NCBI GenBank assembly: GCA_041665305.1
Contig: JBAYJD010000009.1
Coordinates: 1 to 64,000, forward strand
DNA length: 64,000 bases
Origin: YA12-FULL-51-18 sp041665305
GTDB lineage: Bacteria > Elusimicrobiota > Elusimicrobia > Elusimicrobiales > UBA9959
Direction: 5' to 3'
The notes under the pieces are model-generated. The model did not search any database, was not told where the DNA came from, and saw only the letters and a program-made list of their open reading frames with translations. Both the position numbers and the translations under genes were made by a program. Positions 39,125 through 47,628 of this stretch are shown here, piece after piece (the first letter of the stretch is position 1; every line of letters starts with the position of its first letter).

Positions 39125-40744
39125 ATGACCGACTGGACGCGCAGGCGGAGCTTCGCCATTATTTCCCATCCCGACGCCGGTAAGACCACGCTTACCGAGA
39201 AGATGCTGCTTTATGGCGGAGCCCTCCATTTGGCCGGCTCGGTCACGGCCCGCAAGAACCAGCGCTCCACTGCCTCGGACTGGCTGGAGATGGAAAAAAA
39301 GCGCGGCATTTCCATAAGCTCCACCGTTCTCCAGTTCGACTGCGCAGGATACCGGGTGAATCTGCTGGATACCCCCGGTCACCGCGATTTTTCCGAAGAC
39401 ACTTACCGGGTCCTGACCGCCGTGGACGCCGTTATTATGGTCATTGACGCCGGCAAAGGCATAGAGAGCCAGACCCGCAAACTTTTTGAGGTTTGCCGCC
39501 AGCGTGGGATCCCAATTTTTACATTCATGAACAAGCTCGACCGTCCCACAAGGGAGCCTTTGGAACTTATGGACGAGCTGGAGGAAATTCTGGACCTGCG
39601 CCCCTTCGCGATGAACTGGCCGATCGGCACAGGAGTGGATTTTAAGGGCGTTTACGACCGCAGGACCCGGCAGGCGCATTTGTTCGAGCATACTCCCGGC
39701 GGAGCGTACCGGGCCCCGGAAGAGGTCGGGGATCGCTCGGCCGCGGCCATCCGAGAACGGTTGAGCGCGCCGGTCCTGTCGCAGTTCCTGGAGGAAGTAG
39801 AGATGCTGGACTCGGTCGGGACGGTTTTTGACCGCGACGCGGTGCTGGCCGGCGTTGCTACCCCCGTTTTTTTCGGCAGCGCGTCCAATAATTTCGGAGT
39901 CCAACTGCTGCTTGACGGGTTTCTTTCTCTCGCGCCTGCCCCCGCGGCCCATCGTTGCGAGAAGGGCAGTATCCGGCCGGATAACCCCGCTTTTTCGGGT
40001 TTTATTTTTAAGATCCAGGGGAACATGGACCCTAAACACCGCGACCATGTGGCTTTTCTGCGCGTCTGTTCCGGAAAATTTGCCAGGGATATGTCGGTGA
40101 CCCATCAGCGGACCAAACGGCGTGTGCGCCTTTCCAATTCCCACAAGTTGTTCGGGCAGGAGCGCGAGATCATGAACGAGGCCTGGCCGGGAGACATAAT
40201 CGGGCTGATCGGTCATCCGGATTTTCTTATAGGAGACACCCTGTCCGAGGATCCGGCCATCACCTACAATGAGATCCCCCGGTTTCCGCCCGAATGTTTT
40301 TCCCTGCTCCATAACCCGACGCCGGCGCAGTATAAATCCTTCCGCAAAGGCCTGGACCAGATCCTGACCGAGGGGATAGTGCAGCGATTCTGGCTCTCGG
40401 ACGACCCCAACCAGTCGCCGCTGCTGGCCGCGGTGGGGCCGCTTCAATTCGAGGTCGCTCAATACCGGCTTAAAGGCGAATACGGCGCCGAGTCCCGTCT
40501 TGAGCCGCTCCCCTGGACGCATGTCCGGTGGCCGGAGTCCAAAGATCCGGCGCGGGAAGTCCGCGGGCTTTCTTTGCCCATCGGCGCGCGCTGGGGGCAC
40601 GACGATGCCCAAAACCCGGTCATCTTTTTCCAGGACGCCTGGGCGCCCAATTATTTATGCCAGCAGAATCCGCACATTCTCCTCAACGACTTCGCTCCCC
40701 GCGACCGGGATAAAGCCCGGGCTTTCTCCCGTCCGGGCAAATAA
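39125..40744 (+). CDS. prfC: Peptide chain release factor 3
   Basis: 539 residues. RF3 is a GTPase that recycles RF1/RF2 from the ribosome. G1 is HPDAGKTTL, switch I GISISSTV, G3 DTPGHRDF, G4 NKLD, and the long C-terminal RF3 domain is present. The start MTDWTRRRSFAIISHP matches the family; an in-frame GTG at 39101 would add eight residues. Not adjacent to other translation genes. Confidence 0.93.
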   Translation: MTDWTRRRSFAIISHPDAGKTTLTEKMLLYGGALHLAGSVTARKNQRSTASDWLEMEKKRGISISSTVLQFDCAGYRVNLLDTPGHRDFSEDTYRVLTAVDAVIMVIDAGKGIESQTRKLFEVCRQRGIPIFTFMNKLDRPTREPLELMDELEEILDLRPFAMNWPIGTGVDFKGVYDRRTRQAHLFEHTPGGAYRAPEEVGDRSAAAIRERLSAPVLSQFLEEVEMLDSVGTVFDRDAVLAGVATPVFFGSASNNFGVQLLLDGFLSLAPAPAAHRCEKGSIRPDNPAFSGFIFKIQGNMDPKHRDHVAFLRVCSGKFARDMSVTHQRTKRRVRLSNSHKLFGQEREIMNEAWPGDIIGLIGHPDFLIGDTLSEDPAITYNEIPRFPPECFSLLHNPTPAQYKSFRKGLDQILTEGIVQRFWLSDDPNQSPLLAAVGPLQFEVAQYRLKGEYGAESRLEPLPWTHVRWPESKDPAREVRGLSLPIGARWGHDDAQNPVIFFQDAWAPNYLCQQNPHILLNDFAPRDRDKARAFSRPGK

Positions 40745-40808
40745 ACAACCCCCTATTTTATTTTAACCAAAGCTTCCGCTCGACTTGCTACAATATTGCC
40801 GGGGCAGC

Positions 40809-41780
40809 ATGAGAAACAGGACTCTTTTAATTACTTGCCTGCTGATCGCTTCGATCGCCGCTATAGCGGCGCTTGCGGTTTTTCGCCGTTCCACCGCAGT
40901 GGCTCCGGCCGGAGCGCGCAGGCTTAAAGTGGTGGCAACTATCTTCCCTCTTTATGATATGGCCCGTTTTATCGGCGGCGGCAAGGCCGAGGTCTCGCTG
41001 CTTCTGCCGCCGGGAGTGGAGGCTCATTCGTTCGAACCCAAGCCGGGCGATATGGCGCGGATAAGCGAAGCTGATATTTTTATCTATACCGGAAAATTCA
41101 TGGAGCCGTGGGCGGAGGACCTTATCAAAGGCGTCGCCGCCGGAGGCTTGCTGGCGGTCGATGCCGGGCGGGGGATAAAACTTATGCGTGAGCCCGGCCA
41201 GGAACGGGGGAAATCGGAGGCCGCGCCGGACCCGCATATCTGGCTGGATTTTGATAACGCCAAAGCGATGGCCGGGAATATCGCGGCGGCTTTCGAGGCC
41301 AAGGACCCCGCCGGCAGGGAAGCTTACCGCCGGGCCTATGCTGCTTACGAAAGGGGGCTGTCCGCGCTCGACGCCGCTTATGCATCCGGACTTTCCGCGT
41401 GCCGGACCAGGGAAATAATTTACGGCGGACATTACGCCTTCGGTTATCCGGCCCGCCGCTACGGCCTCAAATATCTGGCGGCCCAGGGCCTCTCGCCGGA
41501 TTCCGAGCCCACGGCCAGGGACCTTGCCGCCCTGGTGGAGCAGGTGAAAAAAGACGGGGTAAAATTTATTTTTTACGAGGAGCTGGCAAGCCCCAGGATA
41601 GCCGGAACGGTCGCGTCCGAGACCGGAGCCGAAATGCTGCCTTTGAGCGCCGCGCATAACCTCACCAGGGAACAGCTCTCGCGCGGGGTTTCTTTCTTTG
41701 ATATACTTCAGAGCGATCTGGAAAGTTTAAAGACTGGCCTTGAGTGCCGCAGGTTACGGATCGACCAGGGTAAACCATGA
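40809..41780 (+). CDS. znuA: Metal (Zn/Mn) ABC transporter substrate-binding protein
   Basis: 323 residues. The N-terminal signal anchor precedes a cluster A-I binding protein with ligands His in VEAHSFEPKP, His in DPHIWLD, His in GGHYAFGY and an acidic EELASP. No His-rich loop of E. coli ZnuA is present. The ATG at 40809 is chosen by signal and GGGG upstream. It overlaps the ATPase gene by ATGA. Metal specificity (Zn or Mn) cannot be decided. Confidence 0.88.
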   Translation: MRNRTLLITCLLIASIAAIAALAVFRRSTAVAPAGARRLKVVATIFPLYDMARFIGGGKAEVSLLLPPGVEAHSFEPKPGDMARISEADIFIYTGKFMEPWAEDLIKGVAAGGLLAVDAGRGIKLMREPGQERGKSEAAPDPHIWLDFDNAKAMAGNIAAAFEAKDPAGREAYRRAYAAYERGLSALDAAYASGLSACRTREIIYGGHYAFGYPARRYGLKYLAAQGLSPDSEPTARDLAALVEQVKKDGVKFIFYEELASPRIAGTVASETGAEMLPLSAAHNLTREQLSRGVSFFDILQSDLESLKTGLECRRLRIDQGKP

Positions 41781-42526
41781 CCACGATCTTATCGGTAAAA
41801 AACATGTCCTTAAGATATGACGCCGAGGAAGTCCTGCGCGATGTCAGCTTTACCGTCCAGAAGGGGGATTATATCGGTCTGGCCGGACCAAACGGCGCGG
41901 GCAAGACCACGCTTATAAAAGCGATCCTGGGTCTGACCGATAAATATACGGGCGCGGTCGAATTGTTCGGCCGTGAGATGCGCGGTTTTGATTCCTGGGA
42001 CCGCGTCGGTTATCTGCCGCAGAGGGTGAATGCTTTCAATCCCCTGTTCCCGGCCACGGTCAAGGAAGTCGTCGGCCTCGGACTGCTCTCAAAAAAGCGG
42101 TTTCCAAAGCGTTTCACCAAGGACGACGCGGCCAGGATCCGGGAAGCCCTGGAACTTATGGGCATAGCGGACCTTGGAGAGAAACTGGTGGGAGAACTCT
42201 CAGGCGGACAGCAGCAGCGCGTCTTTCTGGCCAGGGCGCTGGCCCCCGACCCGGAACTGCTCATCCTGGATGAGCCCAGTACGGCGCTGGATCCGATTTC
42301 CCGCGAAGGGTTCTACGACATTATAAAAAAACTGAACGAACAAAAAGGCATTACCAGCATCCTTATAACGCATGATACGGCGCAGATAGGGCGTTACGCC
42401 AACAAGCTCCTGTATCTGGATAAAGAGATAATTTTTTACGGACCTTTTTCGGATTTCTGCCGGTCGCAGGAAATGACCGGCTATTTCGGCACTTATTCTC
42501 AGCACCTTATATGCCATCAGCATTGA
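41777..42526 (+). CDS. znuC: Metal ABC transporter ATPase
   Basis: 249 residues. Walker A GPNGAGKTTL, Q loop, signature LSGGQQQRVFLARAL, Walker B LLILDEP and switch His in LITHD are all present. The C-terminus ends in HLICHQH, a possible metal-sensing tail. Starts on the ATGA overlap with the binding-protein gene. Confidence 0.9.
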   Translation: MTTILSVKNMSLRYDAEEVLRDVSFTVQKGDYIGLAGPNGAGKTTLIKAILGLTDKYTGAVELFGREMRGFDSWDRVGYLPQRVNAFNPLFPATVKEVVGLGLLSKKRFPKRFTKDDAARIREALELMGIADLGEKLVGELSGGQQQRVFLARALAPDPELLILDEPSTALDPISREGFYDIIKKLNEQKGITSILITHDTAQIGRYANKLLYLDKEIIFYGPFSDFCRSQEMTGYFGTYSQHLICHQH

Positions 42527-42587
42527 TCCGCAAATTGCGGCGCAATTTTGCGGATCGATCCAAAAGATGGGCAAAGGACGCCGGGTA

Positions 42588-43406
42588 ATGGGAACGATGT
42601 TTCATTTCTTAAGTTACGGGTTCATCCAGCGGGCTTATTTGGCCGGCGCCTTTATCGGCGCGCTGTGCGCCATGCTGGGGTTGTTTTTGGTGCTGCGCAA
42701 ACTGTCTCTTATCGGCGACGGCTTGTCCCATGTCAGTTTCGGAGCTATCGCCCTGGGGCTCTTTTTCGGTTTTTATCCCTTTTATGTCGCCATCCCCGTG
42801 GCGCTTATAGCTTCTTACTTTATTTTAAAACTTACCGAAAAGGCTAAAATGTACGGCGATGCCGCCATAGGCATAGTTTCCTCGGTCGGCATAGCCGGCG
42901 GAGTCATCCTGGCCGGACTTTCAAGAGGGTTCAATGTCGATCTGTTCAGCTATCTTTTCGGCAATATTCTGGCGATAAGCGTGCGCGAGGTATACCTGTC
43001 CATAGGACTGTCCCTGGCCGTCCTGCTTGTGATAGTGTTCTTTTATAACGACCTGTTCTCGGCCACCTTCGACCAGGAATACGCCAGGCTTACCGGGGTA
43101 AGGACCGCCCGCATCAACCTGCTTCTGGCCTCGCTTACCGCCGTAACGGTCGTTTTGGCGATCAAAGTGGTCGGCATTATGCTGGTCTCGGCCCTTCTTA
43201 TCCTGCCGGCCGTCACCGCGCTGCAGCTTGCCAAAGGTTTCAAGGCCGCCATGTTCATCTCCGTCCTGACGGCCGTTATTTCGGTGTTTATCGGTATAAC
43301 GGTATCTTTTTTTATGGACCTGCCCGCCGGCGCCACGATCGTCCTGTGCAATGTGATGTTTTTCTCCGCCGCCCTGCTGTTCAAGAACCTGAAAGGTTAT
43401 AAATAA
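42588..43406 (+). CDS. znuB: Metal ABC transporter permease
   Basis: 272 residues from the ATG at 42588 (AAAGGA upstream), with seven to eight membrane helices of the ABC-3 family; GDGLSHVSFGAIALG and the DQEYARLTGV segment are typical. Completes the importer with the binding protein and ATPase. A start at 42567 is also possible. A palindrome GATCCGCAAATTGCG/... with CGCAATTTTGCGGATC lies in the gap before it. Confidence 0.88.
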   Translation: MGTMFHFLSYGFIQRAYLAGAFIGALCAMLGLFLVLRKLSLIGDGLSHVSFGAIALGLFFGFYPFYVAIPVALIASYFILKLTEKAKMYGDAAIGIVSSVGIAGGVILAGLSRGFNVDLFSYLFGNILAISVREVYLSIGLSLAVLLVIVFFYNDLFSATFDQEYARLTGVRTARINLLLASLTAVTVVLAIKVVGIMLVSALLILPAVTALQLAKGFKAAMFISVLTAVISVFIGITVSFFMDLPAGATIVLCNVMFFSAALLFKNLKGYK

Positions 43407-43411
43407 AAATA

Positions 43412-43442
43412 CCGGACCTTTTTCGTGGAGAAAAAGGTCCGG
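43412..43442. terminator. Bidirectional terminator between znuB and tRNA-Ser
   Basis: CCGGACCTTTTTC and GAAAAAGGTCCGG with a five-base loop. On the minus strand it follows the tRNA-Ser and runs into TATTTTTATT; it overlaps the last two bases of the tRNA gene. Confidence 0.75.
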
Positions 43443-43527
43443 AGAGGAAGGGATTCGAACCCTTGAAACCCTTTGGGGATTTACAGACTTTCCAGGTCTG
43501 CGCCTTCAACCACTCGGCCACCTCTCC
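43441..43527 (-). tRNA. tRNA-Ser (anticodon GGA)
   Basis: 87 nt. Acceptor GGAGAGG / CCTCTCC, anticodon stem CAGAC/GTCTG with loop CTGGAAA (GGA), long variable arm and T loop TTCGAAT. No CCA is encoded: GGACC, part of the terminator, follows. Confidence 0.94.
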
Positions 43528-43531
43528 ATCT

Positions 43532-43576
43532 CTGTCGCACCCCGCGCTGAATGCGCGGGGCGGATTGCCGCCGGGC
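43532..43576 (-). repeat. tRNA-leader hairpin repeat, copy B
   Basis: Stem CCCCGCGC/GCGCGGGG with TGCGACAGAGAT directly before the tRNA-Ser(GGA) 5' end, as in copy A. Confidence 0.75.
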
Positions 43577-43775
43577 TTTGATAAGGTGGCGCCCGGTGCT
43601 CCACAAGGGGGGCTCTCGGCACCCCTTCCCGGGGATTTGCCACAGGGGACACCGCATTGCGGTTTCCCCTACCCCCCGTTACATCGTCGCTTGCTCCCTG
43701 CGCTTCGCTTGGTCGCCGCGCTGAACCCCTCGAAGCGGAAATCTCTTCACTAAAAAGGAACCAGTCCTTCTCCAC
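43577..43775 (-). other. 200-bp segment between two tRNA-leader repeats
   Basis: No convincing ORF in this stretch. It contains GGGGAAACCGC/GCGGTGTCCCC and GGGGTGCCG-type short stems on the minus strand. It may be a decayed tRNA plus spacer or a small RNA; I could not identify it. Confidence 0.25.
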
Positions 43776-43839
43776 CTGTCGCACCCCGTGCTGAATGCGC
43801 GGGGCGGATTGCTGCCGGACCTCTAATGGAAGTCGGTCC
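43776..43839 (-). repeat. tRNA-leader hairpin repeat, orphan copy C
   Basis: Same layout as the other copies (GGTCCGGCA, CCCCGCGC.. hairpin, GTGCGACAG), but no tRNA gene follows; the next bases GTGGAGAAGGACTGG do not fold as one. Confidence 0.75.
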
Positions 43840-43867
43840 GATGCGTTATATCATCCTGGCTTACACG

Positions 43868-43907
43868 ATATTTTTTGAAAAAGGCGCCGGCCTTTTTCAA
43901 AAAATAT
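43868..43907. terminator. 18-bp stem hairpin downstream of tRNA-Tyr
   Basis: ATATTTTTTGAAAAAGGC, loop GCCG, GCCTTTTTCAAAAAATAT, two bases from the tRNA-Tyr 3' end. The stem contains T-runs and probably ends the tRNA transcript. Confidence 0.65.
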
Positions 43908-43908
43908 A

Positions 43909-43992
43909 TGGTTGGGGAAGGATTCGAACCTTCGTAGGACATAGTCCGCTGGTTTTACAGACCAGTGCATTTGACCGCTCTGCCACCCAACC
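43909..43992 (-). tRNA. tRNA-Tyr (anticodon GTA)
   Basis: 84 nt. Acceptor GGTTGGG / CCCAACC, anticodon stem CTGGT/ACCAG with loop CTGTAAA (GTA), long class II variable arm GGAC/GTCC, T loop TTCGAAT, discriminator A. No CCA encoded. Confidence 0.94.
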
Positions 43993-43993
43993 T

Positions 43994-44043
43994 CTGTCGC
44001 ACCCCGATCGCACTGCAAAGCGATCGGGGCGAATAACGCCGAG
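43994..44043 (-). repeat. tRNA-leader hairpin repeat, copy D
   Basis: CCCCGATCGC/GCGATCGGGG hairpin and TGCGACAGAG directly before tRNA-Tyr. The loop bases match copy A. Confidence 0.8.
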
Positions 44044-44178
44044 CTTAATATCGAATAGTATAGCAAAAAAATAAATCCCGGGCACTTTTACCGGAATAAA
44101 AACAGCTATTCCTCATCCGAATAGCGCGTGATTGCCGGGAAATTCCCTCCGACTCAGGCATCGGGTCCGTAAAAGTTG

Positions 44179-44184
44179 TATAAT
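44179..44184 (+). promoter_or_regulatory. Candidate -10 box for the hyp operon
   Basis: Consensus TATAAT in GTTGTATAATC; the -35 region is weak (AGGCAT or CAGGCA). It would give a leader of about 100 bases that includes the P5 hairpin before hypC. Confidence 0.4.
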
Positions 44185-44234
44185 CTACTAAGGAGTATTA
44201 ATAAAACTTATATTTATTTGCCTCACGGAAAAAA

Positions 44235-44272
44235 GGAGCTTGAGCGAGAAAAGGATTTTTTCGCTCAACTCC
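44235..44272. repeat. Hairpin upstream of hypC (family P5)
   Basis: GGAG(C)TTGAGCGA and TCGCTCAACTCC pair with one bulged C. It shares its ends with the 16-bp hairpin at 34484-34519. Six bases separate it from the GGAG of the hypC ribosome site, so it could affect translation. Confidence 0.65.
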
Positions 44273-44286
44273 GGACTGGAGAATGT

Positions 44287-44520
44287 ATGTGCATCGCCGT
44301 GCCGGGAAAAATCTTATCTATAGAAAAAAATACCGCCGAAGTTAACTTCAGCGGCGTCGGGAGAAAAGTGGCCCTTGATCTTGTGCCCGGCGCCCGGACG
44401 GGGGATTATGTGCTTGTCCACGCGGGGTTCGCCATACAAGTGCTGGAGGAAGCCGAAGCGGAAGAGACGCTTAAACTTTTTGAGGAGATCTACAGCCGTG
44501 AAGACCTTAAAAGGTTCTAA
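44287..44520 (+). CDS. hypC: Hydrogenase maturation chaperone HypC
   Basis: 77 residues. HypC, with HypD, carries the Fe(CN)2CO fragment for [NiFe]-hydrogenases; its N-terminal Cys is essential. The start MCIAVPGKI matches exactly and has GGAG upstream; the longer ORF from 44176 is rejected for this reason. Also typical are KVALDLVPGARTGDYVLVHAGFAI. The 3' end overlaps hypD by 23 nt. Confidence 0.93.
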   Translation: MCIAVPGKILSIEKNTAEVNFSGVGRKVALDLVPGARTGDYVLVHAGFAIQVLEEAEAEETLKLFEEIYSREDLKRF

Positions 44521-45628
44521 CCGCTTTAATTCCCCGCTCTGGCGCGATAAGGATCTGGCGGCTTCGGCGCTGAAGGAGATGGCGCGCCTTACCGCCCTGG
44601 CCGTAGCTCGGACGGGCAGGGCCGCGGCCCTCATGGAAGTCTGCGGTTCCCATACCATGGCCATAGCGGCCAGCGGCATGCGGCGGCTTTTCCCCGAGGG
44701 ACTTAAGATGCTTTCCGGTCCCGGCTGCCCCGTCTGCGTCACGGCCCAGGGGGATATAGATCTGATCTTGGAACTGGCCGCCGCGCCTGGCGTGACCATC
44801 GCGACCTTCGGCGATATGCTCAAGGTCAGGGGCTCAAACGGCCTGGACCTGCATTCGCTCCGGGAAAGGGGGGCGAGCGTGAGCGTGGTCTACTCTCCCC
44901 TGGACGCCGTAGAACTGGCCCGGCAAGAGCCGGGACGGCAGGTGGTTTTCGTGGGAGTGGGCTTTGAGACCACGGCGCCGGTGATAGCGGGCGCCGTGAT
45001 GCGCGCCAAGGCCGAAAAGGTCCGGAACTTTTCCGTGATACCGCTTTTTAAACTGGTCCCTCCCGCGCTGGAGCTCCTGCTGAAGGATCCCGGCCATAAT
45101 ATTTCCGGGTTCATGCTGCCGGGGCATGTCAGCGCGATCATAGGGCTCGCGCCTTACAGGTTCGTGGCGGAGAAATACTCCGTGCCGTGCGTGGTCACCG
45201 GCTTTGAACCGCTGGATATCCTTACCGGCATAAACATGCTGCTGAGGCAGATCGTTTCCGGCGGGCCTGCGGTGGAGGACGAGTATTCCAGGGCCGTCAA
45301 AGCCGAAGGAAATCTCCGGGCGCAGGAGCTCATGAGGGAAGTTTTCGCCGTTACCGGCGCCCGCTGGCGTTCCATCGGCCTTATCAAAAGGTCGGGACTC
45401 GGCTTCAGCGCGGCTTTTTCGGAGTTCGACTCCGTGAAACGGTTTAAATTGTCTTATCGCGCCGCGCCGGAGCCGAAAGGCTGCATCTGCGGCCCGATCC
45501 TTCTGGGCAAGGCCGTCCCGGCGGATTGTAAACTGTTCGGCCGCGCCTGCACTCCGGCCAACGCCGTGGGCCCGTGCATGGTCTCTTCGGAAGGCGCGTG
45601 CGCGGCCTGGTTCAAGTACGGAGGATAA
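44498..45628 (+). CDS. hypD: Hydrogenase maturation protein HypD
   Basis: 376 residues from a GTG at 44498 (GAGGAG upstream), which overlaps the end of hypC. HypD holds a [4Fe-4S] cluster and builds the Fe(CN)2CO unit with HypC. Conserved: MEVCGSHTMAI, GPGCPVCVT, FETTAP, GFEPLD and the C-terminal Cys set CICGPILLGKAVPADC, FGRACTPANAVGPCMVSSEGAC. Its stop overlaps the LysR gene (TAATG). Confidence 0.94.
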   Translation: MKTLKGSNRFNSPLWRDKDLAASALKEMARLTALAVARTGRAAALMEVCGSHTMAIAASGMRRLFPEGLKMLSGPGCPVCVTAQGDIDLILELAAAPGVTIATFGDMLKVRGSNGLDLHSLRERGASVSVVYSPLDAVELARQEPGRQVVFVGVGFETTAPVIAGAVMRAKAEKVRNFSVIPLFKLVPPALELLLKDPGHNISGFMLPGHVSAIIGLAPYRFVAEKYSVPCVVTGFEPLDILTGINMLLRQIVSGGPAVEDEYSRAVKAEGNLRAQELMREVFAVTGARWRSIGLIKRSGLGFSAAFSEFDSVKRFKLSYRAAPEPKGCICGPILLGKAVPADCKLFGRACTPANAVGPCMVSSEGACAAWFKYGG

Positions 45629-46539
45629 TGAACATCGAAACTTTAAAGGTTTTCAGGGACCTGGTAGATACCGGGAGCTTTTCAAAGACCGCGGAGCTTA
45701 ATTATATCTCCCAGTCCGCCGTCAGCCAGCAGGTGAAAAAACTGGAACTCGTCCTCAAGTGCAGGCTGTTCAGCAGGCTGGCCAACAAGATCCTTCTCAC
45801 GCCCTGCGGCGAGAAGTTCTACGAAACCTCCAAAAAAATAGTGCTTCTTTACGAGAACTCGATGGTTTCCATCAAGCAGCTCGCGGCTTCCAAAACGACC
45901 GAGGAAATTAAGATCTCCACCATTTACAGCGCGGGGGTCTACCTGCTGCAGGGTTATATCCGCAAATTCATGGCCGCCCATCCCAACACCAAGGTCAGCG
46001 TCGAATACAGGCGGTTTTCGCAGATCCAGGGCGACATAGTTTCCGGCCGAGCCGATTTCGGCATTATGGCCTGCCCTTACCGCAAGCTGCAGGGCATCAC
46101 CATGCTTCCGATCGGGGACGACGAGATGGTGTTGCTTACCGCCATGTCCGACAAGCTGGCGCGCAAACGCCAGGTGGGCGTGCGCGAGGTCGACGGGCTC
46201 GACTTCATCTTCTTCGACAAGGTTTTCCCGTCCAGGAAATACGTGGATGATTTCTTCAAAAAACACTCCGTTAAGGTGAATATCAAGATGGAACTGGATA
46301 ACATCGAAACCATCAAGACCGCGGTCTCCTCAGGAGTGGGGCTTTCCATCCTGCCTCTGTCCTCGGTGCGGGAGGAGGAGCGGGAAACCAAGATGCATAT
46401 AGCGCGGTTTACCGACGCCGAGGTCTCAAGACCCCTGTATCTTATCTACAACAAGTCGCGCAAACTGCCCGCTTCGGCCAAAGCCTTCCTGGAAATACTC
46501 CAGAAACATCCGGCGCCGGCTGCGGCCGCCGGGGCTTGA
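45628..46539 (+). CDS. LysR-family transcriptional regulator inside the hyp operon
   Basis: 303 residues. N-terminal winged helix with MNIETLKVFRDLVDTGSFSKTAELNYISQSAVSQQVKKLE, then a LysR substrate-binding domain (AGVYLLQGYIRKFMAAHPNTKVSVEYR). The ATG overlaps the hypD stop by one base and has GGAGG upstream, so it is translated with the hyp genes. LysR genes are usually divergent from their targets. A role in controlling hydrogenase genes is inferred from position. Confidence 0.88.
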   Translation: MNIETLKVFRDLVDTGSFSKTAELNYISQSAVSQQVKKLELVLKCRLFSRLANKILLTPCGEKFYETSKKIVLLYENSMVSIKQLAASKTTEEIKISTIYSAGVYLLQGYIRKFMAAHPNTKVSVEYRRFSQIQGDIVSGRADFGIMACPYRKLQGITMLPIGDDEMVLLTAMSDKLARKRQVGVREVDGLDFIFFDKVFPSRKYVDDFFKKHSVKVNIKMELDNIETIKTAVSSGVGLSILPLSSVREEERETKMHIARFTDAEVSRPLYLIYNKSRKLPASAKAFLEILQKHPAPAAAAGA

Positions 46540-46552
46540 AAAAGGATCTTCC

Positions 46553-47566
46553 ATGATGATAGAAAAAACTGTAAAGCTCGGCCACGGCAGCGGCGGACGC
46601 ATGACGCACGAGCTTATCGAGCGTCTGTTCCTCAAAGCTTTTTTTAATCCCGCCCTGGCGCCCCTTGAGGATTCCGCCGAGGTCCGGGCGGGAAAAGAAC
46701 GCCTCGCGTTCACCACCGATTCATATGTGGTGGACCCGCTCAGCTTCCCCGGAGCGGACATCGGCCGCCTTGCCGTCTGCGGGACCGTGAACGATCTGGC
46801 GGTAAAAGGGGCGAAACCTCTGGCCCTCTCGGCTGCTTTTATCATAGAGGAGGGATTCTCCGTCGCCCTGCTGGAAGACCTGGCAGGCTCCATGAAAAAA
46901 GCCGCCCGCGAAGCCGGCGTCCTTATCGTGACCGGGGATACGAAGGTGGTTGAAAAAGGCAAAGCCGACAAGCTTTTTATCAATACCTCCGGAGTGGGAA
47001 TCATTCCCGCTGGGCGCAGGCTTTCTTCCGCTTCCATACGGCCCGGGGATGCCGTTATCCTGAGCGGCCGTCTGGCCGACCACGGAGTGGCCGTCATGAA
47101 CGCCCGCAACCGCCTTGGGTTTTCCGGCGATATTAAAAGCGACGCCGCGCCCCTGAACGCCATGATAGGCCGGGCTCTCAGGGCTTCCGAGAGGATCAGG
47201 GCCATCCGCGATCTTACCCGGGGGGGGCTTGGCACCGTTTTGAACGAGGCCGCCGGGGCCTGCCGCGCCTCGATAGAAATAGACGAAACGGCGGTCCCGG
47301 TAAAACCCGCCGTGGAGAACGCCTGCCGTCTGCTGGGTCTCGATCCGCTCTATGTCGCTAATGAAGGTAAGGCCGTTTTTTTTGCGGCGGCGCCGGACGC
47401 GGAGAAGATAGTCGCGGCCTTGCGCGCCGGCGATTACGGACGCGAAGCCTGCGTTATAGGGCGGGTCGTGAAGGATTCCAAGCCCCAGGTGCGCCTTAAC
47501 ACCGCCATCGGGGGGACCCGCCTTGTTATGATGCTGGAAGGCGAACAGCTGCCGAGGATCTGTTAA
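46553..47566 (+). CDS. hypE: Hydrogenase maturation protein HypE
   Basis: 337 residues. HypE dehydrates a thiocarbamate on its C-terminal Cys to make the cyanide ligand. The AIR-synthase-like fold shows GHGSGGRMTHELIE, DSYVVDPL, GTVNDLAVKGA and DLTRGGLGTVLNE, and the protein ends in PRIC with the essential Cys337. It follows the LysR gene by 13 bp. Confidence 0.93.
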   Translation: MMIEKTVKLGHGSGGRMTHELIERLFLKAFFNPALAPLEDSAEVRAGKERLAFTTDSYVVDPLSFPGADIGRLAVCGTVNDLAVKGAKPLALSAAFIIEEGFSVALLEDLAGSMKKAAREAGVLIVTGDTKVVEKGKADKLFINTSGVGIIPAGRRLSSASIRPGDAVILSGRLADHGVAVMNARNRLGFSGDIKSDAAPLNAMIGRALRASERIRAIRDLTRGGLGTVLNEAAGACRASIEIDETAVPVKPAVENACRLLGLDPLYVANEGKAVFFAAAPDAEKIVAALRAGDYGREACVIGRVVKDSKPQVRLNTAIGGTRLVMMLEGEQLPRIC

Positions 47567-47628
47567 CCTGGGGCCTGCTATTCAATACGGTTTTCATTTA
47601 GAGGATCGTGGGATAAAAACATCGAATA

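Noticed and set aside
38894..40612. 572-codon open frame on the minus strand
   Set aside because: Opposite prfC and the metzincin; no motif, and prfC on the other strand is unambiguous.
43577..43775. SRP RNA or a fifth tRNA between the leader repeats
   Set aside because: The SRP GGAAG/AGCAG core and a cloverleaf are both absent.
44176..44286. Longer N-terminus for HypC
   Set aside because: HypC must start with Met-Cys; the ATG at 44287 gives MCIAVPGKI and has its own ribosome site, whereas the extension crosses the -10 box and a hairpin.
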